A DNA stretch of 64,000 nucleotides from Acidobacteriota bacterium (GTDB taxonomy: Bacteria > Acidobacteriota > Vicinamibacteria > Vicinamibacterales > CAVVIG01), in NCBI GenBank assembly GCA_018268955.1, contig JAFDVO010000004.1:248001-312000 (forward strand), in the 5' to 3' direction. The translations under genes were made by a program, and so were the position numbers. This document shows positions 24,373-32,770 of the stretch, one piece after another (the first letter of the stretch is position 1; every line of letters starts with the position of its first letter). Below the pieces are notes generated by a model. The model was not told the DNA's origin. It worked only from the letters and a program-made list of their open reading frames with translations, and ran no database searches.

Positions 24373-25617
24373 ATGCGGAGTCTGTCCCTTCGTCGTGTCG
24401 TGCCCGCGCGTGCGGCTGCCGTTCTGCTGGTCGGCGGCGTGGGGCTCGCGTTCGCTGCTGCCCTGCACACCACGGTCGCCGCCCAGCAGGGGGTCGTCAC
24501 GCGCGTGTTCCACGTGCGCGAGACCGGAGGCATTCGCCGCACCGAGTACCCCGTGAGCGTGAGCCTGCAACTGCCGAAAGGCACGCTCTCGGACGTGACG
24601 CACGCCCGCGTCATGACCAACAGCCAGGAGGTGCCGGTGCAGTTCACCGGCCGCAGCGCGTGGGACGACGGGTCGGTGCAGACACTGGAGATCGACTTCA
24701 ACGCGACCCTCGACCCAGAAGAAGACCGTCGGTACGAACTGCAGGCAGGCGCGTCGATCACCGCGGCGGCACGGCCCACGCGAGGGCTCTCGGCCGAGGA
24801 CCGGGCGACAGCGATCGTGGTCGGCAACCTGACCTTCAACAAGAGCGGCAGCCCGCTGCTGGCATCCGCCACGTACCGGGGTGAGGGCATCGAGGCGACT
24901 GGACAGAGCGGCGTGACGCTGACCGACACGAACGGGCGTCGCTTCGATCTCTCGAAGGCGCAGACCCCCACGTTGGAGGTGGTCAAGGGCGGTCCGCTGC
25001 TGGTGGCGCTCCGCTACTTCGCGACCGTGCCAATCGACGACACGACCAGCATTCCCGTCGAGATCGTGATGGAGATGCCGAACAGCAAGACGTGGCTGAA
25101 GTCCACCGTCACGGTCACCGACCGCAGCCGCCGCTTGAAGGACATCGCGGTCGAGCGGCCCTACGCGTGGTCGGGCTTCCCGGTGCTCTGGGACTTCGGG
25201 ACCGACAGCGGCACGTACGGCGTATTCCGCGCGGCGGCGGATGCCGTTACGCTGACACAGACCGTGAACGCGGGTGGCCCAGGCGGATGGCGGATCGAAT
25301 CCGGCGCCGGCAGCCAGCGCCGGGTCATCGAGATGTCCACCGGCTCCCGGAACCGCGTGGCCAGCGGCTGGGGGCACCTGCAGGACGCGAAGGCGGCGGT
25401 GGCCTTCGGCTTCGCGCGCTTCGGCCGCGACGCCGGAACCTACTCGATCGCGCTCTCGGGCGGCGGGCAGGCGACCTTCCGCTACGCCCCGACGACGGCG
25501 CAGACACAGCAGCAGATGGTGCTCTACGAGCACTTCGTCGCAACCCCAATCGCCATCGGCGCCGCCACGAACCCGACGGCGATGCTTTCGCCGCTCGCGG
25601 TGAGTGTGGAGCGATAG
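24373..25617 (+). CDS. Secreted protein, possible YetA/PcRGLX-like RIFT-barrel domain
   Basis: 414 residues. A signal peptide runs from MRSLSLRR to about TTVAAQQG. The N-terminal part, with EYPVSVSLQLPKGTL, VPVQFTGRSAWDDGSV and QTLEIDFNATL, reads like the RIFT-barrel domain at the N-terminus of exo-rhamnogalacturonan-lyase-like proteins (PcRGLX/YetA). That resemblance is by pattern only. The remainder is beta-rich with no catalytic motif I recognise. It is much shorter than YetA (about 850 residues), so if related it keeps only the N-terminal region. No partner gene is evident. Confidence 0.7.
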   Translation: MRSLSLRRVVPARAAAVLLVGGVGLAFAAALHTTVAAQQGVVTRVFHVRETGGIRRTEYPVSVSLQLPKGTLSDVTHARVMTNSQEVPVQFTGRSAWDDGSVQTLEIDFNATLDPEEDRRYELQAGASITAAARPTRGLSAEDRATAIVVGNLTFNKSGSPLLASATYRGEGIEATGQSGVTLTDTNGRRFDLSKAQTPTLEVVKGGPLLVALRYFATVPIDDTTSIPVEIVMEMPNSKTWLKSTVTVTDRSRRLKDIAVERPYAWSGFPVLWDFGTDSGTYGVFRAAADAVTLTQTVNAGGPGGWRIESGAGSQRRVIEMSTGSRNRVASGWGHLQDAKAAVAFGFARFGRDAGTYSIALSGGGQATFRYAPTTAQTQQQMVLYEHFVATPIAIGAATNPTAMLSPLAVSVER

Positions 25618-25632
25618 CGACGGACGTGAGAC

Positions 25633-27351
25633 TCAGCGAAGCTGCGGCGGCTCGCGTCGCGTCGTGGCCTGTTCGAAGGCGTATGCGAGTGCGATGAGGC
25701 GCGGTTCGCTGCAGGCCATCCCGGTGAAGCTCAGGCCAAAGGGCGAGGGCCTGGCATCGAAGCCCTCTGGAAACGGCGGCGTGGGCTCGTTTGGGACGCG
25801 CGCGAACGGAACGATCACCGTCGGATAGCCTGGGCGCGCGGCAATCGCGGCGCCTGATGCACCGGGAAACAGCAGCGCATCCAGCCGGTTCGCCTTCATG
25901 ACCGCGTCGATCCCGTTGGTTGCGGCGAGACGCAGGTCCCTCGCGCGGTCCGCTTCGTAGCGGGCGCGATCGGCCACGAGATCGATCTCGTCCGAGCTGT
26001 CCAGCAACGACTGCCCGTACTTGATGGCTCCCGCCTTCGCGTGTGCCGTGTTCCATTCGCGCAGCGCCGTGAGCGACTCGAGCGGACGGCGCGGCCCGAG
26101 CGTCTGCAGCCAGGCATTGAAATCCCGCTTCATCCCGTACTTGAACACGATTGAACAGCCGCTATCGGCGCCGCGCCGCTCGGCGCCGCAGATGCTCCAG
26201 CGCAGGATGTTCTGATCGGGGTTCGGGTCGACAACGCTCGGGATGTCCGCCGGATCGACGATCACCGCGCCACGCGACTGCAGGACGCGAATGGCTTCGG
26301 CCATGACCGCTCGTTGCGCGGGCGTGAGCCCGCCGCGCGGCTGGTCCGTGCCGGGTGGGACGACCGGGTCGACGTAGAACGCGCGCGGAATGCCGATGCG
26401 GGCGCCTTTCAGCGCGTCTGCCTTCAGGTAGGCGGTGTAATCGCGGCGCGGCGGCGGCTGGCAGGTGCGGGTCGCGGGGTCGTTCGGGTCTGGCGCGGCA
26501 CCTTCGAGCGCGCCGAGCAGAATGGCCGCATCGCGTACCGTCCTGGCGAGCGGACCAGGCGTGTCCTGGTCAGCGGTGATCGGGATCACGCCATGGCGGC
26601 TCACACGGCCGACGGTCGGCTTGATGCCGACGAGCATGTTCTGGTTCGCCGGACTCAGGATCGAACCGGATGTCTCGGTGCCGACGTTTGCCGCCCAGAA
26701 GCTCGCCGCCGTCCCGATGCCGGAACTCGATCCGCCCGTGGCAAGCGCTGGTCGACCGTCGCTGTCAGGACGTGGGTCACGCCGCGGATCGTACGGGTTG
26801 AACCCGAAGCCGCCCACCGCGTTGTAGTTGCCTGGCATCGGCGTCGGGTCGCCGGCCACCCAGTTCGCCAGTTCGGTCATGCCGGTCTTGGCGAGGATGA
26901 TCGCTCCCGCGTCGCGCAGGTGCTTCACGAGTGTCGCCTCGTACGGAGGGACAAACCCGGTCAACGCGAGGGCGCCGCCGGTTGTCGGCATGTCGGTCGT
27001 GAGGATGTTGTCCTTCACGGCGATCGGAATGCCGTGCAGCGGACCTCGTGTGCGGCCCGATGCCCGCTCGCGATCGCGTGCGGCCGCCTCATCGAGCGCG
27101 TGCCTGTTCACGTGGAGCGACGCGTGCAGCAGATCCTCATACGTGCCGATCCGCTCGAGCGACTGCCGCACCAGTTCCACGGAGTTGACCCGCTTCGCCG
27201 CGAGCGCCGCGCGCATGTCCGCCAGCGTCGCGTCGACGACCGTGAATCGCGCCCGCACGGCACGCGGCTTCTGCGCTTCGAGACCTGTCGAACCCAGGCT
27301 CAGCGTCGCTGTCACGCCGACTGCCGCACACCCCCACAGCTTCAGCCGCAT
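25633..27351 (-). CDS. Amidase signature family hydrolase, exported
   Basis: 572 residues with an N-terminal signal peptide (core AVGVTATLSLGSTGL). The Ser-cisSer-Lys triad of amidase-signature enzymes is visible: Lys113 in AVKDNIL, a Ser near 209 in TGGSSSGIG and Ser230 in TETSGSILSP. Length fits secreted members of the family (GatA-like core plus extension). It hydrolyses an amide bond. As it lies outside the cytoplasm and apart from gatBC, it is not the tRNA amidotransferase subunit. It converges on the previous gene with only 15 bp between the stops. Confidence 0.9.
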   Translation of the reverse strand: MRLKLWGCAAVGVTATLSLGSTGLEAQKPRAVRARFTVVDATLADMRAALAAKRVNSVELVRQSLERIGTYEDLLHASLHVNRHALDEAAARDRERASGRTRGPLHGIPIAVKDNILTTDMPTTGGALALTGFVPPYEATLVKHLRDAGAIILAKTGMTELANWVAGDPTPMPGNYNAVGGFGFNPYDPRRDPRPDSDGRPALATGGSSSGIGTAASFWAANVGTETSGSILSPANQNMLVGIKPTVGRVSRHGVIPITADQDTPGPLARTVRDAAILLGALEGAAPDPNDPATRTCQPPPRRDYTAYLKADALKGARIGIPRAFYVDPVVPPGTDQPRGGLTPAQRAVMAEAIRVLQSRGAVIVDPADIPSVVDPNPDQNILRWSICGAERRGADSGCSIVFKYGMKRDFNAWLQTLGPRRPLESLTALREWNTAHAKAGAIKYGQSLLDSSDEIDLVADRARYEADRARDLRLAATNGIDAVMKANRLDALLFPGASGAAIAARPGYPTVIVPFARVPNEPTPPFPEGFDARPSPFGLSFTGMACSEPRLIALAYAFEQATTRREPPQLR

Positions 27352-27407
27352 GCGCTCTCCACGAATCCCGAGTCCCCAGTCCCGAGTCCCCGCTCGTAAC
27401 CCTCATG
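27352..27407. repeat. Heptamer repeats, CGAGTCC family
   Basis: CGAATCC, CGAGTCC, CCAGTCC, CGAGTCC follow at period 7 in the spacer between the TPR-SET stop and the amidase start (both minus strand). Confidence 0.7.
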
Positions 27408-27409
27408 TC

Positions 27410-28771
27410 TCACGTCCTGCTCTTGCGCTTCTTCTCCGGCGGCGGCAGGTTGAGCGTGCCGCGGCAGGTCGGAGCCCCGCAGTGGCAGGGCATCCGGTCC
27501 GTGTCGTGGTCGTAGTGGTAGTCGACCGTCAGCTCGTCGCCGGGTGCGATGTCCTTCACGCTGTAGTAGAGGATGTGCTTGCGGACGATGCGCGTCTTCA
27601 GGTTCGGGTCGCACGAGTGGTTGATGTACTCGGCGCCGCTGCCGCCGATCGCTCCGTCGAGGTGGACGCGCGTGGTCAACTCGAACAGGTAGCTCCGCTT
27701 GGGATTCCAGCGTCGGCCGCTCTCCTTCGCCGTGATGCGCTCGCCGGTGTACTCGATGACCTTGCGCCCCTTCGGGATCGCATCCTCGGCGAAGACACCC
27801 AGCCGGTGGATGTCGGACCGCTTCGCGCTCAGACGGTAGTTCGCGTAGAGCGGGTTGATCGTGCCGGTCACCGCGACCCCTTCGTCGTTCATCGCGTCGA
27901 CGGTGCTGCGAATGCGCGTCGCCTTCCGGATCAGCCGAGCGGCCGCGTCCTTCTGCCCAAGCTTTTTCAGCACCGAGGCATGGTTGTACAGGCAGGCCGC
28001 GACGTGAGGGTGCCGCGGCCCGACTTCGCGAACCAGCAATCGGGTGGCCCGTCGCAGGAGCACGTCGGCCTCGTCGGCCCGGCGCGAGTCCCTCAACACC
28101 GCGGCTAATGCGTCGAGCGTCGACGCGATCTTGGGGTGCGTTGGTCCGAGTTGCGCCTCCTCTATCTCCAGCGCGCGGCGGCACAACCGCTCGGCCTCGG
28201 CCTTCGCCCCGCGCTGGTGCCGGACGCCAGCGAGGTGCGTGAGGGCAACCGCCACGAGGTGATGCTCGGGTCCGTACTCGCGCTCGAGGACCGCGAGCGC
28301 GCGCGTGCTCAGGCGTTCGGCCTCCGCGAGCTTCTGCTGCTTCTGCAGCAGCGCGGCGAGTGCGGCAAGGTCGGACGCGACCGCTGGATGATCGCGGCCG
28401 AGCAGCCGCGTCCGGATGCGGACGGCCTCACGTGCGTACGGCTCGCCGCGAAGCCAGTTGCCCGCGGCGTACTCGAGCGCGCCGAGGTTGTGGAACACGT
28501 CAGCCGCCTCGACGCTCTCGCCCTCTCCCGCTGCCTGCAGGATGTGCAGCGCACGCTGATACGCCATGCCGGCATCGACGAAGCGGCCAAGGTGCCGGTA
28601 GGCCAGCGCGAGCTGCGTCAGCGGCGCCGCCAATTCTGGGTGTGACGAGCCGTCGGCCGTTTCGTAGGCGCGAACGGCCTGCTCGAGGGCTGACGCCGCC
28701 TTGCGGTACCGTCCATCATGAATGGCGCGACTGCCGCGCGCCAGCAGCGCGCGTCCACGCTCGCGCCGCAT
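27410..28771 (-). CDS. TPR repeat protein fused to a SET-domain methyltransferase
   Basis: 453 residues from the ATG at 28771 (an in-frame ATG at 28804 is possible). Residues about 10-290 are kinesin-light-chain-like tetratricopeptide repeats with a 42-residue period (HPELAAPLTQLA, HPAVASDLAALA, HPKIASTLDALA, HPHVAACLYNHA). Residues about 310-440 are a SET domain: RLGVFAEDAIPKG, the active-site INHSCDPN (about 384-390), ELTVDYHYD, and a post-SET-like cysteine cluster CHCGAPTCRG for zinc. SET enzymes methylate lysine using SAM. Here the TPRs would select the protein substrate. No signal peptide. The tail is Lys/Arg-rich. The target is unknown. Confidence 0.88.
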   Translation of the reverse strand: MRRERGRALLARGSRAIHDGRYRKAASALEQAVRAYETADGSSHPELAAPLTQLALAYRHLGRFVDAGMAYQRALHILQAAGEGESVEAADVFHNLGALEYAAGNWLRGEPYAREAVRIRTRLLGRDHPAVASDLAALAALLQKQQKLAEAERLSTRALAVLEREYGPEHHLVAVALTHLAGVRHQRGAKAEAERLCRRALEIEEAQLGPTHPKIASTLDALAAVLRDSRRADEADVLLRRATRLLVREVGPRHPHVAACLYNHASVLKKLGQKDAAARLIRKATRIRSTVDAMNDEGVAVTGTINPLYANYRLSAKRSDIHRLGVFAEDAIPKGRKVIEYTGERITAKESGRRWNPKRSYLFELTTRVHLDGAIGGSGAEYINHSCDPNLKTRIVRKHILYYSVKDIAPGDELTVDYHYDHDTDRMPCHCGAPTCRGTLNLPPPEKKRKSRT

Positions 28772-28888
28772 GCTCTTCGTCCCTGTCCTTGCTACAACGG
28801 GCATCGATTCGACCACCGGGTGCACTCGCCGTCGCGCTGCCGGATACGCTCCGCGCCGCAGCGGGTCACCGCATGATAGTCTGCCTGC

Positions 28889-29911
28889 ATGAAGGCGGAG
28901 ACGCGCGATTCGCAGGGCGGCACCCGTGTGAACCGCGATGCGCTCGCCGCCTATCTCCGGTGGCACCTCACCGATGGCCAGATCGCCGGGCTGCGGCTCG
29001 ATGACGAGGTGCAGGTGACGCCAGCAGCCGGCCCGCACGCCACGCCAACCTACGTCGTGCGGCTCGGGGGCGCTGAACTCCTGCTGCAGATCGCCGACAC
29101 GGCTGCTCACCCCGAGCGTCCGGACGTCGCGCGCGAATTCCAGTGGCTGACTGCCCTGCACCCGCTGTACGACCTCGCGCCGCGTCCCTTCCTGCTCTGC
29201 GAGGACGCCTCGGTCCTCGGCGCCACCTTCTCCATCGTCGAGCGGCGACGTGGCGTGGTCATCACCGAGGGAGAGGAACCGCTTCCGCTCGCGGGCCACC
29301 CGACGCATCGGCGTGAGGCGAGCGAAGCCGCCGTCGATGCGCTCGTGGCGCTGCACGACGTCGACGCCACACTTCCGGCGATCGCCGCCGTGGACGCACC
29401 TGACGGGTATCTGGACCGGCGGGTGCGTGAGGCACTCGACCGCTGGCATCGTGCACGGACCGCCCCCGTGCCGGACATGGATGCCGTGGCCCTGTGGCTC
29501 TCGGCGAACGAACCGCCGGGCACGCTCGATCCGTCCGTCGTCCATGGCGGCTACGTGCCCAGCGCGTTGCTCGTCAACCCGCTCGCGCCGGCAGAGGCGT
29601 CGGCGGTGCTCGGCTGGAGCCTGGCAGCGCTTGGGGATCCGCTCTGCGATGTCGCTGTGATGATCGCCACGTGGCAGGCGATGGCAGACGGGCACGGCGA
29701 CAGCGGGTCTGCGCGCCCCGGCTATCTCGGCCGCGACGACATGGCCGACCGGTACGCGCAGCGGTCCGGTCGGGACCTCTCGGCCCTGCCCTTCTACGAA
29801 GTGCTGGCGCTGTTCCGGCTGGCCCTTGATAGCAGGCGCTTGGGCGCAGGTGGGCGGGCCCGCTACTTCGGCGCGAGGGCCCGGTCGGTCGCGAGCGCCA
29901 CGACGCGGTGA
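28889..29911 (+). CDS. Phosphotransferase-fold protein lacking catalytic residues
   Basis: 340 residues following the ACAD10/aminoglycoside-phosphotransferase pattern: EFQWLTAL, FLLCEDASVLGATFSIVERR, and LGDPLCDVAVM. The catalytic loop usually written HGDYxxDNxx reads HGGYVPSALL here, so both the base Asp and the Mg-binding Asn are gone. The metal-binding strand usually LDWE reads LGWS, losing its Asp. An Arg/Lys expected in the nucleotide-binding strand is replaced (LLLQIAD). It is therefore probably a pseudokinase with a binding or scaffolding role. It is divergent from the TPR-SET gene, with about 117 bp between the starts. Confidence 0.75.
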   Translation: MKAETRDSQGGTRVNRDALAAYLRWHLTDGQIAGLRLDDEVQVTPAAGPHATPTYVVRLGGAELLLQIADTAAHPERPDVAREFQWLTALHPLYDLAPRPFLLCEDASVLGATFSIVERRRGVVITEGEEPLPLAGHPTHRREASEAAVDALVALHDVDATLPAIAAVDAPDGYLDRRVREALDRWHRARTAPVPDMDAVALWLSANEPPGTLDPSVVHGGYVPSALLVNPLAPAEASAVLGWSLAALGDPLCDVAVMIATWQAMADGHGDSGSARPGYLGRDDMADRYAQRSGRDLSALPFYEVLALFRLALDSRRLGAGGRARYFGARARSVASATTR

Positions 29912-29984
29912 ACCCGCCTTCGCTCCAGAGCCCGTTCAGGTGCGCCGGCGAGGCAAGCCCGCGCCCCCGGTCCTCTGAGCTCTG

Positions 29985-30060
29985 TCCCCCTACCTCCAAC
30001 TTCCAACCTCCAACCTCCAACCTCCAACCTCCGACCTCCATCCCTGTCCCTGTCCCCGTC
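29985..30060. repeat. Heptamer repeats, CAACCTC family
   Basis: CTACCTC, CAACTTC, CAACCTC x4, CGACCTC, CATCCCT run at strict period 7, in the 213-bp gap between 29911 and 30125. The rest of the gap contains no clear gene. Confidence 0.8.
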
Positions 30061-30124
30061 CTTCCTTCATTCAGGTATGCCCGAGCCCCGCGCCGGTCGG
30101 GTCGGGCTCGTATAGAATGGCCGT

Positions 30125-31486
30125 ATGAGGAAAAGACTCGCGGGGCTCGCCGTTGCGGCTCTGGCGCTCGTCGTCTCGCCTGCGGCGCAGGCTGGGCAGG
30201 CAGCCAGAAACGCGGCCGCGCAGAAACTCCCGCCGCTCACCTACGTCTGCCCGATGCCCGGCGACGAAGATGTGATGGAGGACAAGCCGGGCAGCTGTCC
30301 CAAGTGCAAGATGACGCTCGTGCCGGTGCGGCTCGATGCGAAGTACTGGTGCCCCGTGCACCAGGCCCTCGAGGTGCACGATGGGCCGGGCAAGTGCCGC
30401 CGCGACGGACGTGAGCTCATCCCTGTGACGCTCTCCGTGTCGTGGACCTGCGCCGACGACGCCGAGAAGAAGCTGCTCGAACCGGGGAAGTGCGCTGATG
30501 GGTCGGCCCGCAAGATCGGCTACGAACTCCGCGCACACGGCGATCACAACCCGCGGCACGGCGGGCAGTTCTTCATGGCGTCGGACGCGTGGCACCACAT
30601 CGAGGGCACGTATCCGGAGAACGGCCTCGTCCGCGTGTTCTTCTACGACAACTTCACGAAGCCGCTGCCCCTGCGGGGCAAGGGCATCACCGGCACGCTG
30701 GCGATTCGGGACGCGCAGGACAAGGAGATTGCGACCGCGCCGCTCGTCATCGGCAAGAACAGCTCGACGATGGAAGCGAAGGTGCCGGCCGCGGCCGCAG
30801 CGCTGCCGCTGCGGGCCACGGTCAAGATGAAGTTCGGTGCGTCGGCTGCTGCGCAGCCCTTCGACTTCCAGTTCAACGAACTCACGAAGGACACGACCGC
30901 TGGCGTGGCGATCGGCCCAACCTCGACCCCGCGTCCGACCGCGGCACCTGTCGCGCCGAAACCCGCTCCGGCGACGACCGCGGCTGCCCCGGCGCCCGCG
31001 GCATCAACTCCGGCAGCGCCTGCGGCGCAGCCCTCGCAGGCGGCCCAGAGCAACCAGGCAGCGCCGCAGTACCAGCCACCAGCCGGCCCGGCGGACCTTG
31101 GGTCGGGCGAGATCGCGCCGATGCCCCCCGCGCTCGCGGCCGTGCTGAACGAGGAGGTCCTGCCGAAGGATGTGGCCGGGCTCCTGAAGGAGCTGACGAA
31201 CCGCTCGGGCGAAATCGACCGGCTCATGCGCGAGGGCAGCATCGGTGAGGTCTGGCTGCCGGCGATGGGCACGAAGACGGTGGCGCTGGTGCTCGAGGAG
31301 CACGCCGGCTCGCTGCCGGCGGCGCGTCGGGCGCAGGCCACACTGGCGGCCAAACGCGTCGTTGCCGCCGCGTGGGAACTCGACGGGTATGGCGACCTCG
31401 GCAACCGGGCCAAGGTGGCTGAGGCACACGAGAAGATTGCGGCCGCGGTGGCCGATCTGAAGGCGGCATATGAAGGCGCTCAGTAG
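30125..31486 (+). CDS. Secreted heavy-metal-binding-domain protein
   Basis: 453 residues, signal peptide ending near AAQAG. Residues about 38-140 hold heavy-metal-binding (HMBD/YHS-like) modules: TYVCPMPGDED ... PGSCPKCKMTLVPV, then YWCPVHQALEV ... GPGKCRRDGRELIPV, and a third, degenerate unit SWTCADDAEKK ... EPGKC. The middle is beta-rich. A Pro/Ala-rich linker at about 265-325 leads to a helical C-terminal domain. The Cys clusters probably bind copper or another soft metal in the periplasm. The last 17 bp overlap the cytochrome gene, indicating co-expression. Confidence 0.82.
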   Translation: MRKRLAGLAVAALALVVSPAAQAGQAARNAAAQKLPPLTYVCPMPGDEDVMEDKPGSCPKCKMTLVPVRLDAKYWCPVHQALEVHDGPGKCRRDGRELIPVTLSVSWTCADDAEKKLLEPGKCADGSARKIGYELRAHGDHNPRHGGQFFMASDAWHHIEGTYPENGLVRVFFYDNFTKPLPLRGKGITGTLAIRDAQDKEIATAPLVIGKNSSTMEAKVPAAAAALPLRATVKMKFGASAAAQPFDFQFNELTKDTTAGVAIGPTSTPRPTAAPVAPKPAPATTAAAPAPAASTPAAPAAQPSQAAQSNQAAPQYQPPAGPADLGSGEIAPMPPALAAVLNEEVLPKDVAGLLKELTNRSGEIDRLMREGSIGEVWLPAMGTKTVALVLEEHAGSLPAARRAQATLAAKRVVAAAWELDGYGDLGNRAKVAEAHEKIAAAVADLKAAYEGAQ

Positions 31487-32657
31487 GATTGGCGCGCGGC
31501 ATGCGCGCGTGCTCACGTGGGGGGCGGTCGCGGCGACGACGGCCGGCCTGATGCTGACCTCCGCGGGAACGACCGTCAATGCGCACAAGGCGAAGACCTC
31601 GCCGTTCTCGTACAACGTCGACATCTTCCCGCTGCTCCGCGACAAGTGCGGACGCTGCCACGTCGAGGGCGGCCCTGCCCCGATGTCGCTGATGACGTAC
31701 GACAAGGACGGCGGCGCGATCGCCTGGGCCGAGTCGATGCGTGAGATGCTGCTCGCCGGCGCGATGCCGCCGTGGTACGCCGACCCGACCGGACCGGCGG
31801 TGCGCAACAACCACAGCCTCACCCCGCGGGAGCTGGACAAAATCGTCACCTGGGCCACTGGCGGCACGCCGCACGGTGATCTCAACATGAAGCTTCCGAC
31901 CGTCTCGCCGCGCCAGGGCTGGGCGGGCGGCAAGCCGGATGCGGAACTGCCCATGCCGCAGCCGTACACCATGCAGCCGGGCACGATGCAGGCCTCCAAC
32001 GAGGTCACGATTCCGGTGCCCTTCACCGAGGCCAAGTGGGTGAAGGCGGTGGACCTGATGCCTGGCGTGCCCTCGATGGTGCGTCGCGCCTACGTCAGCC
32101 TGGAAGGCGGCCCCGTGCTCGCGGTCTGGGAACCGGGCGACGACGCGGTGGACCCGCCGAGCGGAGCCGCATTCAGGATTCCGCCGGGCTCGAAGATTCA
32201 CCTCAAGGTGGATTACAAGAAGTCGTGGCAGGACGAGCAGAAGGCGCTCGCCGACAAGAGCGTCATCGGCTTCTACTTCACCGAGGAGCCGCTCTCGGGC
32301 AAGTCGGTGGAGTCGATCACGATCGACGGCCCGAAGGACGAAGGGATCGGCCCACGCTCCTTCACCGGCACGCTCGCGAAGGGCGGCCGGATCGTGGCGC
32401 TGCGGCCGATGCTGGACAACCCGTACACGACGGTGGACATCACGGCAGTTGCGGCGTCTGGCCGCAAGGTGCCGCTGCTGAAACTGCGGAATGCGCGCCC
32501 CGAATGGCCACGCCGCTACTGGCTCGTGGACCCGATCGAACTGCCGGCCAACACCAAGATCGAGGTCACGATGCAGCCGGGCGATCCCGACATCGGTCCC
32601 CTCGGCAAGGCGGAGAGCTTCGCCCTCCAGATCGGCCTCGACATCATCCCGCAGTAG
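31470..32657 (+). CDS. Secreted cytochrome c protein, PHM-like paralogue without copper ligands
   Basis: 395 residues with a signal peptide to about residue 39. A heme motif C60-GR-C63-H64 sits in a domain very like that of the copper monooxygenase at 6899 (PAPMSL, MPPWYADP). The second part follows the same scaffold (AVDLMPGVPSMVRRAYVS, KIHLKVDYKKSW), but the CuH His-His is Arg-Arg, the next His of the H-Y pair is Asp, the HxH motif is absent (VALRPMLDN) and no DEM methionine is found. It probably carries electrons or binds but does not oxygenate. It overlaps the metal-binding gene upstream by 17 bp. Confidence 0.82.
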   Translation: MKALSRIGARHARVLTWGAVAATTAGLMLTSAGTTVNAHKAKTSPFSYNVDIFPLLRDKCGRCHVEGGPAPMSLMTYDKDGGAIAWAESMREMLLAGAMPPWYADPTGPAVRNNHSLTPRELDKIVTWATGGTPHGDLNMKLPTVSPRQGWAGGKPDAELPMPQPYTMQPGTMQASNEVTIPVPFTEAKWVKAVDLMPGVPSMVRRAYVSLEGGPVLAVWEPGDDAVDPPSGAAFRIPPGSKIHLKVDYKKSWQDEQKALADKSVIGFYFTEEPLSGKSVESITIDGPKDEGIGPRSFTGTLAKGGRIVALRPMLDNPYTTVDITAVAASGRKVPLLKLRNARPEWPRRYWLVDPIELPANTKIEVTMQPGDPDIGPLGKAESFALQIGLDIIPQ

Positions 32658-32671
32658 GGAAACGGCAGGCC

Positions 32672-32766
32672 GAAGTCACAAGTGAGACTCAGAAGTCAGA
32701 AGCAACCTTCTGACTTCTGAACTCCCTGTCCCCAGTTCCGAATCCCCAGTTCCGAGTCCCGAGTGC
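32672..32766. terminator. Heptamer hairpin in a convergent spacer (possible bidirectional terminator)
   Basis: TCAGAAGTCAGAAG (32689-32702) and CTTCTGACTTCTGA (32707-32720) form a perfect 14-bp stem with a 4-nt CAAC loop, built from 7-nt repeat words. CGAGTCC/CAGTTCC-type heptamers follow up to 32766. The cytochrome gene (+) and the hydrolase gene (-) converge on it. There is no T-run, so termination is inferred from the stem and position. Confidence 0.6.
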
Positions 32767-32770
32767 CGGG

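Noticed and set aside
30125-31486. Copper-efflux CusB-type adaptor
   Set aside because: Metal-binding modules resemble those of CusB-like proteins, but there is no membrane-fusion hairpin or CusA/CusC gene nearby.
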